DNA from: Thunnus maccoyii
Lineage: Eukaryota; Chordata; Actinopteri; Scombriformes; Scombridae
Direction of reading: 5' to 3'
DNA: 64,000 nt
NCBI RefSeq assembly: GCF_910596095.1
Contig: NC_056554.1
Location: 1,798,001 to 1,862,000 of the forward strand
This document shows, piece after piece, positions 53,303 through 64,000 of this stretch; position 1 is the stretch's first letter, and every line of letters begins with the position of its first letter. The notes below the pieces were generated by a model. That model searched no databases and was not told the origin of the DNA. It worked only from the letters and a program-made list of their open reading frames with translations. A program made the translations under genes and the position numbers.

Positions 53303-56300
53303 ATGGACTGCAGTACTTACGGTAAGACGACTCTTAGTGTGTTAGTTAGTATTAGTTATAAGCAGATATAAGGACAATTCACTAGTATTAATGATTCATA
53401 ACAGTATAATAAAGCTGTAATCATATTACACATTTTAACAAATCCTCACTGTGATACTATTTACTATAAAGTATAGCAGTTATCAATAAGAAATCTCATA
53501 GTACCTATCTACAAAAAATATGCACAATTTGAAATATTAATTGTCTCGGTAATATTAAAACTGTAACAAGAGATGTGCACCACGAATGTCTTTACAAATA
53601 CTGTTTTTTTTGTTTTTGTTTTTGTTTTAAAGAACAGAGCGATATGCAAATGTACGCAAATTTTATAAAATTGCAGGAAACTACATATGTATATATATGA
53701 ACAATGTGTGTCAGATAAAAGATGAGATGAGTTACAAGTGAGCAAAAAACATACAGAAGTGCTGCTACACACCAATCACATTAAAGAATGCTTCATATGT
53801 TAGACATATATGATTACAACTGTTATATTATACTGTCAGTTATCCATCATCTGTTTATACATTAGTCTTCACAGGAAGTCAACAACTGCATAAATAAACA
53901 CTTAAAAATGCCAATATATCTGTTTTTAATTTGCAGTTTTAAATGCTAAACAGGAAATGTTTGTAATGATTTTCTATATAATCTAAAGATTTATGATACA
54001 GTGCAAGTTTAAATGAATTATCACATATTTGATTGATATTTATAGCTGTCACAGAGCTGGACACCTTGGAGGTTCCTCCTCTCACCCCAACTAGTAAGGA
54101 GGTCCTCAGCCAGGCGGTGAGGGCCAGTTTCTCTGGCTTCACACAGGAGAGGGTCAGTCAGCACTTTCCACAAGGTACAACCTGAGCCACCTGCAGAATA
54201 CTTTAGTCTTCAATAAAGAAGTGAAAGCTTCTATTAAGAGAGATTGAGAGTGCTTGGTACATTAAGAGTTGTAGACTGATGCATATTTGCATATCTAGAT
54301 CCTACCTTGTGGTCTGAGTGGGAGGTGAACCACTGGCTGGAATGGTGTCAGACTGAGTTTGGTCTTCACTGCCTGGGTTCAGACCTGAAGGGCCTGCAGG
54401 GTAGTGAGCTGTGTGGCCTGAACCGAGAGGCTTTCCTGGGCCTGATGTCTGACTGCACTGCTGGAGAGATCCTGTGGGAACATCTGGAGATCATGAGAAG
54501 AGGTAAAGTAAGAAATAAAAGCCCTGAGGCACCACAAACTCACTCTTTCAATACCAGATTTTTGCATGAATTATAATTTACAACTGTTTTTTTCAATATG
54601 AGTCTTTAGGTCATCAAAGCCTAATATCACAATTTTCTAAAAATTACATAAAATACAGTAGCCATATACAAATGATGTTCATAAATTTACTTCCATAGTG
54701 TGGGGAGATTTGACAGATTTTTAAAAGAGTGGTCAAAATTGAAGAGCTGAGGCTGAGACATCCTGACTTTTTTCCCATTATGGGTTAAACTCAAAAACTA
54801 CCAGATCCTACAATCCCCATAATGCAACTCAGTTGCATATTTTTATTAGACCCTCCCTACCTGGTAAATGCGCACATCTTTCAAACTCCACACCTCCAGT
54901 AACACAGGCTTTCTGTCATAAATTTGAAAGCTGAGATCACCTTGATGACATCACTAGGGTTATTTTTTTCAAACCTGCTCCAGAGTCACAGAAGATATTG
55001 CACTAGTGTTTTTACAGACTGAGTGGTATTTATAGACTATGTATGAAGGAAATCTTTTTTTTAAAAAGTCATTTTCTTTTAACATTCAACTCACATCAAC
55101 ATGAACATACACATAGAACTGAATGATATAATTCAAAAACTACATCTGAATATATTGCCATATCTATAACCATAAATGTAACAATAAAAATATCTATTGA
55201 TACATCTGTAAAATTACAGTGATATTCAGACTATTATTAAAAACTGTGGTAAGAGTACATTTATGCTGGTAATTTGATCAATTCATTTTAATGTGCATCA
55301 CTGAGTTTAGCTGCTCCGCTACATCTCTGCTGGTCTGCCTTGGAGAGATGTTTGTGTCTTTCATTTTTGTCAAACTTCTTGTCATTTGAATTTGATTCTC
55401 CAGACAATGAATATGACTGCAGTTCTGCATTGCCCACAGTACCATCTTACTGCCAGCCTCTAATCAACAAAGGTAATAATGTCTGTTTCTTCTCCAGCCT
55501 ACCACTTTCTCATGTAAATGACCACATTGTCTGTTGTTATAATATTATCCTCATAAAGTTAACAGTTCTATTGTCTATGTTCCCCCAGAGAACCACTCAG
55601 ACTATGTTCAGGAGCATTCAGTCAAGCATGGCTACCATGTTCAGTATCATCCCACTGAGAGGACAGACCTCCATACTCTGGAACCTGTGACTCTACAACA
55701 TCAAGACTACTATCTAGTCAAAACAGAAGACCCCAGCAGGAACATGGCCTCCGTCCCTCTGCTGCAGGAAGCAGGAGGAAATGGAGGTGAGAGGATTATG
55801 CTCAAAACAGAGTTTATACATGTTAAAGTTACACACAAGACACATTACTGTGGTGACTGAAGGCATCATTCTGCTTTGGTCTAGAACTTGTTACTGTTTG
55901 GTGTGAGTCATGTTTCAGGAGATAAATGACATTTCTGCCACCACATCAATTCAATGGAAGTGAGTGGAATTTTTTTAAAGTAAAATTAGATCTGAAAACA
56001 GAATAGCGGTATTTTGTTCCAGAAACAATGTCCTCAACAGTTTTCATTGGGACTACAAAGAAATAGCTTGTAGTGACAAACTCACAGAATTAGTTTTGCC
56101 TCTTTAGCTAATTGTTTTGGTTTTACGACCCTCAAAGCCATGTTTTATTGGTCTCTTTTTTAGCTGTTTTCAGTGAAAAAGCTCTAATAACCTGCTCAGC
56201 AACAAAAGGCAGACAGACATAGCTTGCAACTAGCTGGTGTACATAGTGGAGCATTTAGCAGCTTAAGACAGATATAATTCTTGGGAGTTGGTGGAGACCA

Positions 56301-58437
56301 AAACATTGTGAAAAGAAGAGTGAATATTGCTAAATACTAAAGCTGCTCTGTGTTTGCTGGATGTAAATATAGGCAACAGTGCTAACATATTTACCATAGC
56401 TAGCCCCCAATAAATAAATAAATAAATAAGTACACCTGCCTTATTCCCGTGTCTCTACTGTTCTGTACTTCCAGAGACAGACTCAGAAGTGGAGATGTCT
56501 CACAGTGACGATTCCGACATTGTGAGCTCTAAATCGTGGACTGGTCCACTCCATCATATAGAGCCAGTGATGGAAGAGACCATGTCACTGGATGTTTTCA
56601 CTTTACCACAACCACACAGAAGCTTCAAAGAATATGTAGGAAACAAGACAGACCTAAGCAGAGCTGTGATACCAGCAGCCATCCTCGCCGGTTACACTGG
56701 TGAGTTTTTACATCGCACATGGTTTCGTGTCAGCTTAAGATGAATCCAGCAGGTGTTCAAGCTGATTCTTCTCATCATGTTTCAATAGGAAGTGGTCCCA
56801 TTCAGCTGTGGCAGTTTCTACTGGAGCTCCTGACAGATCGCAGCTGTCAGTCATTTATAAGCTGGACAGGAGATGGGTGGGAGTTCAAGCTGACGGACCC
56901 TGATGAGGTAAATCAGATGCCTGTTGGTTTGAGCAATATGGGATGTAAAATACATTTTGGGAAATATATTTGTTGTCCATTGCACTCACAGACAAGATCA
57001 CTTTCAGATAGCTGTAGGCCTTATTTAGCCTAGCTTAGCACTGCTGGAGAAATTAACATAACTTTTAGCTCAATTCCTTTAATGCCAAAGTTTTGTTTTT
57101 TGTTTTGTTCATTATATTTAGTTTATTTAACATATGAAAATATTAACTGCTGGTTTAGCGACAGAAGTTAGCTATTTCTTCAACAACTGCTGGACACTGA
57201 CTACATCGCAAAAGTCCTGTCCTCGTAGTGAGGTTGTCAGGTTTGAACACTGCTAGCTAGCAAGAAAAAACATGAGTGAACCTGCGTTGGCGTTGTTAGA
57301 AGATGTAGGCTATGTATCTTTTAAGCTAGGCTAACATTTTCCTCTGTTTTCAGTCTTTGTTCACATGTACCTGGCCTACCAGCATGTGTCACATCCAACA
57401 AAATCCCAAATTATTTGATTAATACTTTACATTAATACATTCTCAGGAGTTGGTGGAGACCAAAACAGAGCGAAAAGGAGAGTGAATATTGTGGAATCAT
57501 GATGATATGATGATCCAAATTATGTCCAGAGTCCAAATTAATTATTAAAACCAAACTTATAATTAATAATAATAAAAAAAATAAGATAGAAAAAAATATG
57601 TAACAGCAAAATAAGTTGTTTTCACGTGAAAAGTTTGGTCTGATGTAATACACAACAGTGGAACACAGCTCATTGCTTTGAACATAATTTTGATTACTTT
57701 TTATATGAGTTGCAGACATTTTCTATATTGTGATATAGTATATATCAATATAGGAAAATATCCCTATTAATATTGTGATATTAACATGATTTCAACCTTA
57801 TCACCCAGCCCTACCACTAATAATAATATTAATAATAATAATGATGTTAAAATGACAAGGACTGCAATGATTATTTCCACTAGAGATTAATATGCTGATA
57901 ATTTTCTCAATTAATCACTTAGTCTATGAAATGTTAAATGTGAAATTTGCTTTTTTTTGTCTGACTAACTGTTCAAAAACTAAAGATACCCAATTTATAT
58001 TGAATATGACAAATAAAAGCAGAAAATCATCACATTTAAGAAACTGAAACCAGAGAGTATTTGGCACTTTTGCTTGAAAAATAAGTGAAACACTGAATTA
58101 AGTAGGAAAATAGCTGAAGATTAATTATTTATAATATCAAATCAAAACCAATTCAAAAGACACCCAGTCAAGCAATGATCCAACGCTACTGTCCTCTGGA
58201 GTTAAGGTGTAGCTTTGTCTCCAGGTAGCCCTGCTGTGGGGTCAGAGAAAGAACAAACCCAAGATGAACTATGAGAAGCTGAGCCGCGGTCTGCGCTACT
58301 ACTACGACAAGAACATCATCCGCAAGACAGCTGGCAAACGCTACGTCTACCGTTTTGTCTGCAACCTGCAAGGCCTGCTGGGATATGAGCCCAGGGAGCT
58401 GCATGCCATGTTGGACATCAGTAATAAGAGCCACTAA
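53303..58437 (+). CDS. ETS1/ETS2-like transcription factor
   Basis: Eight coding exons give 391 aa: 53303-53321, 54046-54174, 54299-54502, 55404-55472, 55589-55786, 56475-56699, 56789-56907 and 58225-58437. A MAPK-type site in PPLTPTSKE (T20) matches the ETS1 T38 context. A Pointed (SAM) domain spans about residues 30-117. A VKTE sumoylation-type motif is at 184-187. An acidic/serine segment [11 protein letters not shown] lies in the position of the ETS1 serine-rich region. The ETS DNA-binding domain covers about residues 284-372, with recognition-helix arginines R342 and R345 ([12 protein letters not shown]). The exon plan and [20 protein letters not shown] place it in the ETS1/ETS2 subfamily, but it is more diverged than ETS1 and ETS2 are from each other. 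It may be a third paralog kept in fish. It binds GGAA-core DNA in the nucleus by family inference. Confidence 0.93.
54503..55403 (+). other. Intron 3 of the ets-like gene
   Basis: The 0.9-kb intron is mostly AT-rich, with a possible repeat at about 54770-54960 (CTACAATCCCCATAATGCAA). No exon-like ORF is seen. Confidence 0.6.
56085..56330 (+). repeat. GTTGGTGGAGACC repeat family, copy 3
   Basis: Located in intron 5 of the ets-like gene. It has TTGTTTTGGTTTTACGACCC, AGCTGTTTTCAGTGAAAAAG, GGCAGACAGACATAG and GGAGTTGGTGGAGACCAAAA in the same order as copy 2. Confidence 0.65.
56908..58224 (+). other. Intron 7 of the ets-like gene, splitting the ETS domain
   Basis: The 1.3-kb intron falls after the Asp-Glu of DPDE, inside the ETS-domain coding region. 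It contains a repeat fragment at 57440-57495 (GGAGTTGGTGGAGACCAAAA) and AT-rich simple sequence near 57810-57845. No gene is seen. Confidence 0.7.
57440..57495 (+). repeat. GTTGGTGGAGACC repeat family, copy 4 (fragment)
   Basis: Only the right end remains: TCTCAGGAGTTGGTGGAGAC followed by CAAAACAGAGCGAAAAGGAG and AGTGAATATTG. Confidence 0.65.
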
Positions 58438-58438
58438 C
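58433..58438 (+). repeat. Left target-site duplication containing the stop codon
   Basis: ACTAAC here and at 59076-59081 are identical. The left copy includes TAA (58435-58437), the stop codon of the ets-like reading frame. Confidence 0.85.
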
Positions 58439-59075
58439 TGTCACATCTTGCCTGGACTTTGGGTTTTTTGGTCTTATGTTGTGTTCCGTGGGGTCTCCTG
58501 GTTTTGCACGTCTGTTCAGTCCCTCGGTTCATAAGGGTTTTCTTGTGTGATTTGGGTGGTGGGTTTTAGAGGACTGCGGCACTGGTTTGTTTGGTTGTGT
58601 GCTTGGGTTTGTGTTTTTGTGGTTGGTTTTGGATGGGTTAGTGTAGATGGCATTGAGTTTGTTTTCTGGGTTTTTGTTCTGTTTCCCTTGTGTGTTCATG
58701 TACTCCTCCACACCTGCCCTGCATTTGGACTCGTTAGCCCTGCCCTGCTGTCTTCCCCACACCTGCCCTGTGTTAGCCTCGTCAGCCCTGCCCCGCTCCC
58801 TGTGTGTCCTCAGCCTATCAGCTCCCTGTATGTTCATTCCCCTCTCGAGTTCTCCACCCATCTCCCCACCTGCACCTCATCTCCTTGTTAGTTCAGTTTC
58901 TTTAAGTTCTGGTTTTCTGTTCAGTCCTTGTTGGATCGTTTTATGTTGTTTCTTCTGCTAGTTCTGTTCAGCTCTGTTTGCCTGTCCATGACCATCCACA
59001 ATTAAAGGAGTTTTTCATCATATCTGCATTCTGGCCTCTGCGTTTGGGTCCACTCCTGCTTCCCCGAGTCTGACA
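58439..59075 (+). mobile_element. Solo LTR (gypsy-like) with 6-bp target duplication
   Basis: This 637-bp unit begins TGTCACATCTTGCC and ends CCGAGTCTGACA, so its termini are the inverted TGTCA...TGACA expected of an LTR. It is flanked by identical ACTAAC at 58433-58438 and 59076-59081. An ATTAAA signal at 59001-59006 followed by a T-rich stretch fits an LTR polyadenylation region, in the same orientation as the ets-like gene. There is no internal retroelement coding region, so this is a solo LTR left by recombination. Assignment to gypsy rather than another LTR class is by general resemblance only. Reading frames inside it are not genes. Confidence 0.85.
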
Positions 59076-59081
59076 ACTAAC
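59076..59081 (+). repeat. Right target-site duplication of the solo LTR
   Basis: ACTAAC directly follows the LTR terminus TGACA. The original 3' UTR of the ets-like gene resumes at about 59082; a canonical AATAAA is at 59245-59250. Confidence 0.85.
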
Positions 59082-61610
59082 GACCTCAACACACACTGGC
59101 AAAAAGGAGCAAAGAGACTTTTTGATATGGGACCCTTTTACATTTTTAAAAATGACTTATGGATCTCTGCTATCTCTCTGCTAATGTCAGTTCTGAGTCT
59201 TAAAAGGTGACATGTAGCACTTTAACTTGTTGTGACTGTCAAACAATAAAACTCACAGCAAAGTCATTTATGTAATTTATTCCTCTGTGCATACGTGAGA
59301 CTGATGGGTTGGATTGTCAATATAATATACATATGATATTGACGTTTTGTAAAAAAAATTAACCATAATTGTTGGCTGTCTGTTTTCTTGTGATAGGCCA
59401 TTTACTACAAGCCATGTAGACAGGACTACATTACAAATCAAACTATAGTGTTAGTTTGAAATTAGCTAGGCATGGCTGGTGCACTAATCAATAGAAATGA
59501 CGTGTCCCAGGTCAAGGGAAGCAATGCCAGGAACGGACGTCTTTCATTTTTTGCAAGGGAAGACTGGCTCGCTACCGCTAGCTACTACTTGTAGCTTTTC
59601 CTGCACTGGCTTAAGCTAGCAGGAAGAGGTGGAGCTAGGTGATGTTTCATCTCGCTGGGCTGATTTTTATATCTCGTGAATGTGGTCATGTTGTACATTT
59701 TGCATTTATACCTGGTTGAGACCTGATCACAATTCAACCAGACCACATTTGGAGGCGGTCTGGCAGCTAAGAACAACAGATCACTGTCCAGTGGTTGTAC
59801 TAGAAGCTCCCACTGTGAATATGTGGCACACTATTGACTTTCAGCTGAAAAAAGATCCAAATAATTCCTTTCAGAGAGAAGCTCAGTGGATAGGATGGTA
59901 AAAGATCTTATGTTAAGACAGGGATCTAGCTTATAAGAGAATCCCTGCCAGGAGGTGTTTTAACAGAGATCAGCTGGTGACTGGACAAATGGAACCTAAT
60001 TGATGTATTCACTCTTGCTCACTGAACTCTTTCTGCCTTTCACTTCACTACATTCAGTATGTGAAGTAGGCTGTGTGTGGGGGACTGGAATAGTCAGCTC
60101 AAGCGGTCTAATTTAACATCTCCGATACCACACAAGGCTTGTCTGTGAAGATTCTCAGTCATCCAGATCACACAAGGCTTGTTAATTGATTTATTGCCTT
60201 CTAATTTCTAATCCAGCAGGGGGGTTCTGCTCCCGTGGATTTAAGAATGACTCCCTTAAGTCTGACCATGTTTTGTCTCCAGACCTGGATAATCTTCATA
60301 TAAATGCGCAAAAGAAATTATTTATTGAGGTTATGGAGATTCAAAATAGAATGCAATTTAATTTCTTGGGAAATAGGCAAGGGGTCAAAAATACTCCTAA
60401 GCTTCTAATGTTATGTATGGATTGTTCAGTAAGGAATTGTTTGGTTTAACAAGTCCTCTGCTGAATAAAAAAAAATCAACATCAAAAGCATTCCATTGTT
60501 CTGTAAAAAAAAAATAAAAAAAATTGAAAGGTGGGGTACAAAGTGTAATGATTGTATGTGTGTACTGATATATTGGGACTCGTATTTGTAAAACATTCCT
60601 TGAGCCAAGAAAAGCGATTTAAAAAATCTGTGACGTCATCACAAGCAGGCCAAGTGGGAACTTGCAGGTGGGGCCAATGGGAGAAACACTACTTCACATA
60701 TTCGTGGGCCACACAACGCGGAAGCAAACACGTTAGCTAGAAACTTTTTTTGGCGTATGTGCCAGCAATTCTTATAGGACTGAACAGGCGCCATTTTTAG
60801 TGTGGTGCCCAGCTCTTATCATATATCCATTGGTTGGCACCATCTTTTCCGTTTGGAGCCAGGACGTTCTGAATAAGGAGTGCAGGGTGTTGCCCTTCAT
60901 GGTCTGGAAACACGCCCTCAAACCTAAGCTAACAGTAGCTTACTGGGACCACCAAGCACTGCACACTTGGGCTAACATTAGCTACCTTAGTTAAACTATG
61001 CTAAGTATGAGGCAGGTATCGTTAACAAGTAACGTTAAACTTAGTAAAATATTGTGAGAACAGTCCGACTCAGTGTGAATCCCGGAGCTGGGGAAAGCTA
61101 CTATAAGTCTTCAAATCTTATTAATAGAGCAATCATTTCCAAAAAGACCACCAGCACAGTTATAAGAGAGCCTGAATTTAGCGATTGAGACCATAATGAC
61201 TCATTGAAAAAATGATTGACTTCATATTTCTAGAGAGAAGTTGATGTTTTTTGAATGGGAGTCAGTTGGAGCATATAGTAGCCGTCAGTGGCACTTTAAT
61301 GTACTTCCTCATCAACTTTAGCTACAAGCCATGGTAGTTGCCGCTTGGTTTTGGCAAAAGTGGAGCCAGACTTAACCTTTTTGCTGGACGACCATGCGTT
61401 TTTTTGCTGGATTCCTCTATGTTGGCACCCTTGCTGCGCTGTGGTTCAAATGAATGAGGGATCTGCAGTTTTTCACACAAAGTTAGAGTCAGTCTTTCTG
61501 CCATCATAGCTTCCTCCAGACTGCATCACACTGCTTCCTATGTCTTTTTCCAAGAACTGTGTAGCTTTTGTTTGTCTTTGTAGTCTCAGTGTGACAAATT
61601 GTACAAATAG
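59082..61610. other. Displaced ets-like 3' UTR and repeat-rich intergenic DNA
   Basis: The first ~180 bp are probably the original 3' UTR, ending near the AATAAA at 59245-59250. Beyond that, no protein with a recognisable domain is encoded on either strand. Blocks such as CCATTGGTTGGCACCATCTT followed by TTCCGTTTGGAGCCAGGA (about 60827-60865) resemble dispersed fish repeats. The short direct duplication CACACAAGGCTTGT occurs at about 60129 and 60169. Confidence 0.45.
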
Positions 61611-61619
61611 GGAAAATGA

Positions 61620-61830
61620 GTCACACCGTCAAAGGCATTCATACATTGTACACACAATAAGTGACAGAAGTAGTTGTGTGAGAAATAAAAAAACGAGAGC
61701 TTGAGAGACAAGTTTAAACCCTTTTACTTTCACACCTCCACACACCTGGCCAATCACTGGTGGACTGTCGGTTTTGGAGAGTTACAGAAGCTGTTGAACA
61801 CAGCCCTCCCAACTGACTGCATAGCACAGT
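61620..61830. repeat. Second copy of the 2380-2600 repeat
   Basis: It shares AAAGGCATTCAT, ACAGAAGTAGTTGTGTGA and GTTACAGAAGCTGTTGAAC in order with the copy downstream of the MAP4K gene. Confidence 0.5.
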
Positions 61831-62885
61831 CTTCATCAGCAGATGGAGTGTTTTAAATTGTAATAGAATATGTCTTATTTTTGCCAAAATATGGCTAAAT
61901 AGACTGTTTCTAAGTTGCTCTGTCGCCCTCTTTTAAGCTCCACTTGCAAGATTTTGGTCACAATATGACTGAAAAAAAGGATATCACATTGAACGTGGCA
62001 TTATGAAGACTATCACATGTGTTCTCTAAAATAAGAATTTAAAAACTGACATTTGAAAAGTTTGTATCCTGATGTGAAAGCTAAACAGAGTAGAGAACCT
62101 TGAATAAGTTTCCATGATTGTTTTTCGTGTCTTCTTTTGTTACTCACAGCTCTCATGGGGAAACCACTGTGGTATAAATAACAAGGTTGATGTCATATAC
62201 TCATAAGCTCCAGCCCTGAAAACAGAAGTGCACTGCTCTAAACTCAACACAAACACACAAACAGCTATGTAGACAAGACACACACTCTCCCCCATGTCGG
62301 CTCTACCATTAGCAGGCTTTGGGAGGGTAAGTGGTGGAAATAATCCCCACACACTCGACACTGTTTCTGTCACCTGTTCACTGAGGGAGAAAATCAAATG
62401 AGCATTCAGCCACCTCTGTTCAAAAGCAGATTTTTATTTTCACGTTGTATATCTGGGCATGTAAATGATATGTTGAAATCTAACTCACCACAATGATGCT
62501 TTATGTACATGACTGACTGTAAGGTAAAGGTAAATCAAGTGAAACATGTTTTCTTCTACATTTGGACCAAAATCGTCATCCCAGTTTCATCAAATGTGAT
62601 ATATTTCTTTCATCCTTTTCATGAAAATATCTTTTTAATCTCAGTTGTTATATTTAACAATTCTAGTGCTCAGTTAAATACTTGACAACTGTCCTACGCT
62701 TCTTTGTTTACTGAAATTTCACTGACAAACTGTTGTTTGTTGTGTTCACTTTTTGTGAACACAACAACATTTGTGTGTAAAATGTTTGACCTAATTCTGT
62801 TATGAGACAAAAATTTAATTGAGTTTAAACTTTTATCCTTTTAAAGTAAAACAATCTGGTGTTGTAATTGTTGATTGAATTTATT
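61831..62885. other. Intergenic DNA, no gene seen
   Basis: AT-rich sequence without a supported reading frame. A small palindrome-like pair (GTTGTGTTCACTTTTTGTGA then ACACAACAAC) is at about 62738-62767 and could form a short hairpin. Confidence 0.45.
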
Positions 62886-62887
62886 TA

Positions 62888-63274
62888 AAGGTGCATTGTG
62901 TAGAATTTAGTGGCATCTGGAGGAACAGACTTGGCAGAAATGTAATATAATATTCATAAGTATATTTTAATTAGTGTATAATCACCTAAAAATAAGAATT
63001 GTTGTGTATTTGTTACCTTAGAATGAGCCCTTTATATCTGCATAGGGAACGGGTTCTCTTCCACGGAGCCCGCCATGCTGCACCGCCATGTTTCTACAGT
63101 AGCCCAGAATGGACAAACCAAACACTAGCTCTAGAGAGGGCCTTTCGCATTTTTTGCAAGTTTTGCAGCCACCATAGGTTATCCAACACACTTGGAAGGT
63201 GAGGGGAAAGGGTATTCATTTGATTGCAATCTGCAATCTCACCACTAGATGCCACTAAATCCTACACACTTTTA
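62888..63274. repeat. TIR-bearing MITE common in teleosts
   Basis: The left end TGTGTAGAATTTAGTGGCAT(CTGG) is the inverted repeat of the right end (CTAG)ATGCCACTAAATCCTACACA. The outer AAAGGTG/ACACTTTT bases extend the match. The interior (GGGTTCTCTTCCACGGAGCC, then CGCCATGCTGCACCGCCATG) resembles a family I recall as abundant in fish genomes. The reading frame inside it is not a gene. Confidence 0.8.
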
Positions 63275-64000
63275 GGTGTTCTGCATTAGTTCTTGTCTTG
63301 TTTTCTTATTACTATTCAGTGCTGTTCCCAACACTGTGCAATTTGATGAGTGAGAAATAACAACACACAGCACATGAATACAAAGTTGATCATTTTAAAA
63401 ATGCCAAACATTAAGTTTCTCTCAGAGTTTGGTAAAAGCTGCTGTAAAATCCTCCGAAAAGCATTTAGAGCAACAGTGGACAGTAAAGTTCTCCACTACA
63501 GCACCATAACATGACAAAAGTCTCTTGATATAACAAGAATGTGATATTTTTCATGTTTCAACATATGACATTTGATATATTTCATACCATTACTGTTTAA
63601 ACAAGACTCTTTTCTCATCATTTAATAAAGAAATATTCTCATTTTAATTTATTTGATTTAATGCTACTTATTTTATTTGTTACGGGCCATGTACTCCATG
63701 TATTGTAGCTTACACAGTTAGCTAAAAGCTAATTTTCATGACATACTGACTTATCTCAGTAAAACAAGAAGCTGTTTTGGGGTGTCTTGGTGGCATGGTG
63801 GTTATAACCTGAGTCAGAGCTGCTTGTTTTTTAATTCAGTTTTTTGTGATCATAATTGTATTATTTCAGATAGATCTTATTGTGGTTTGCTCCAAGACTG
63901 TGATATTGTCACACAGGCTCTATATTGGGTGGATGCTGCCTTTACATTATAGGATATTTTGAGTTTGAAAGTGTGCAGTGATTTTATTGGCTCCTTGTCA
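63275..64000. other. Intergenic DNA at the window end
   Basis: AT-rich sequence with no recognised gene, promoter or strong repeat up to the end of the window. Confidence 0.45.

Noticed and set aside
58547-58961. Overlapping 100+ residue reading frames on both strands after the ets-like stop
   Set aside because: They lie wholly inside the solo LTR, have extreme composition (Phe/Val/Trp or Asn/Pro) and no known motif.
60186-60449. 87-residue frame resembling a possible retroelement fragment
   Set aside because: No reverse-transcriptase, nuclease or transposase motif could be identified; left unassigned.
61322-61507. Antisense 61-residue frame with a basic C-terminal half
   Set aside because: It lies in repeat-like DNA, has no splice context or domain, and is too short to support as a gene.
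62999-63202. 67-residue frame near the window end
   Set aside because: It lies inside a TIR-bearing MITE and reads through its non-coding interior.

Overview
This window looks like nuclear DNA from a ray-finned fish, probably a percomorph-type teleost. Every gene has a vertebrate exon/intron structure with GT-AG junctions. The introns are short to moderate and full of small inverted-repeat elements of the kind common in teleosts. The gene order also matches part of human 11q13: MAP4K2, SF1 and PYGM lie side by side there, and RBM4/RBM4B lie on the same arm. All recognised genes read on the + strand. I could not identify the species.

Layout. (1) 86-1391: the last six coding exons of a germinal-centre-kinase-like MAP4K, best read as map4k2; the kinase domain lies upstream of the window. 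(2) 1392-5850: intergenic/3' UTR DNA with an inverted-repeat element and a hAT transposon remnant. (3) ~5850-11400 and ~12600-17640: two tandem rbm4 paralogs, each with a non-coding first exon, one exon holding both RRMs, and one exon holding a CCHC knuckle and the C-terminal tail. (4) 18741-29504: sf1 (splicing factor 1/branchpoint-binding protein), 12 coding exons, 673 aa, behind three evenly spaced CCAAT boxes. (5) 31789-49005: pygm (muscle glycogen phosphorylase), 20 coding exons, 842 aa, with Ser15 and the PLP lysine K681 in register with the mammalian enzyme. (6) 53303-58437: an ETS1/ETS2-like transcription factor, 8 coding exons, 391 aa, with Pointed and ETS domains. Its 3' side was rebuilt by a solo LTR that landed one base after the stop codon. 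(7) 59082-64000: no gene recognised; repeats only.

How the genes relate. Three genes (two rbm4 and sf1) encode pre-mRNA splicing regulators and sit next to each other. pygm is a metabolic enzyme of muscle, and map4k2 and the ets-like gene are signalling and transcription components. Nothing in the sequence shows that they work as one pathway; the grouping looks like conserved synteny. I joined all exons by hand and checked that reading frame and junction phase close for each complete gene (totals of 1161, 1266, 2022, 2529 and 1176 nt, all divisible by three).

The observations most worth a second look are the LTR insertion at the ets-like stop codon, the unusual substitutions in that ETS factor, the apparent loss of the alternative donor in sf1 exon 1, the triple CCAAT array at sf1, and a shared splice-donor-like site just after both rbm4 stop codons. 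No new autonomous biological system was found.
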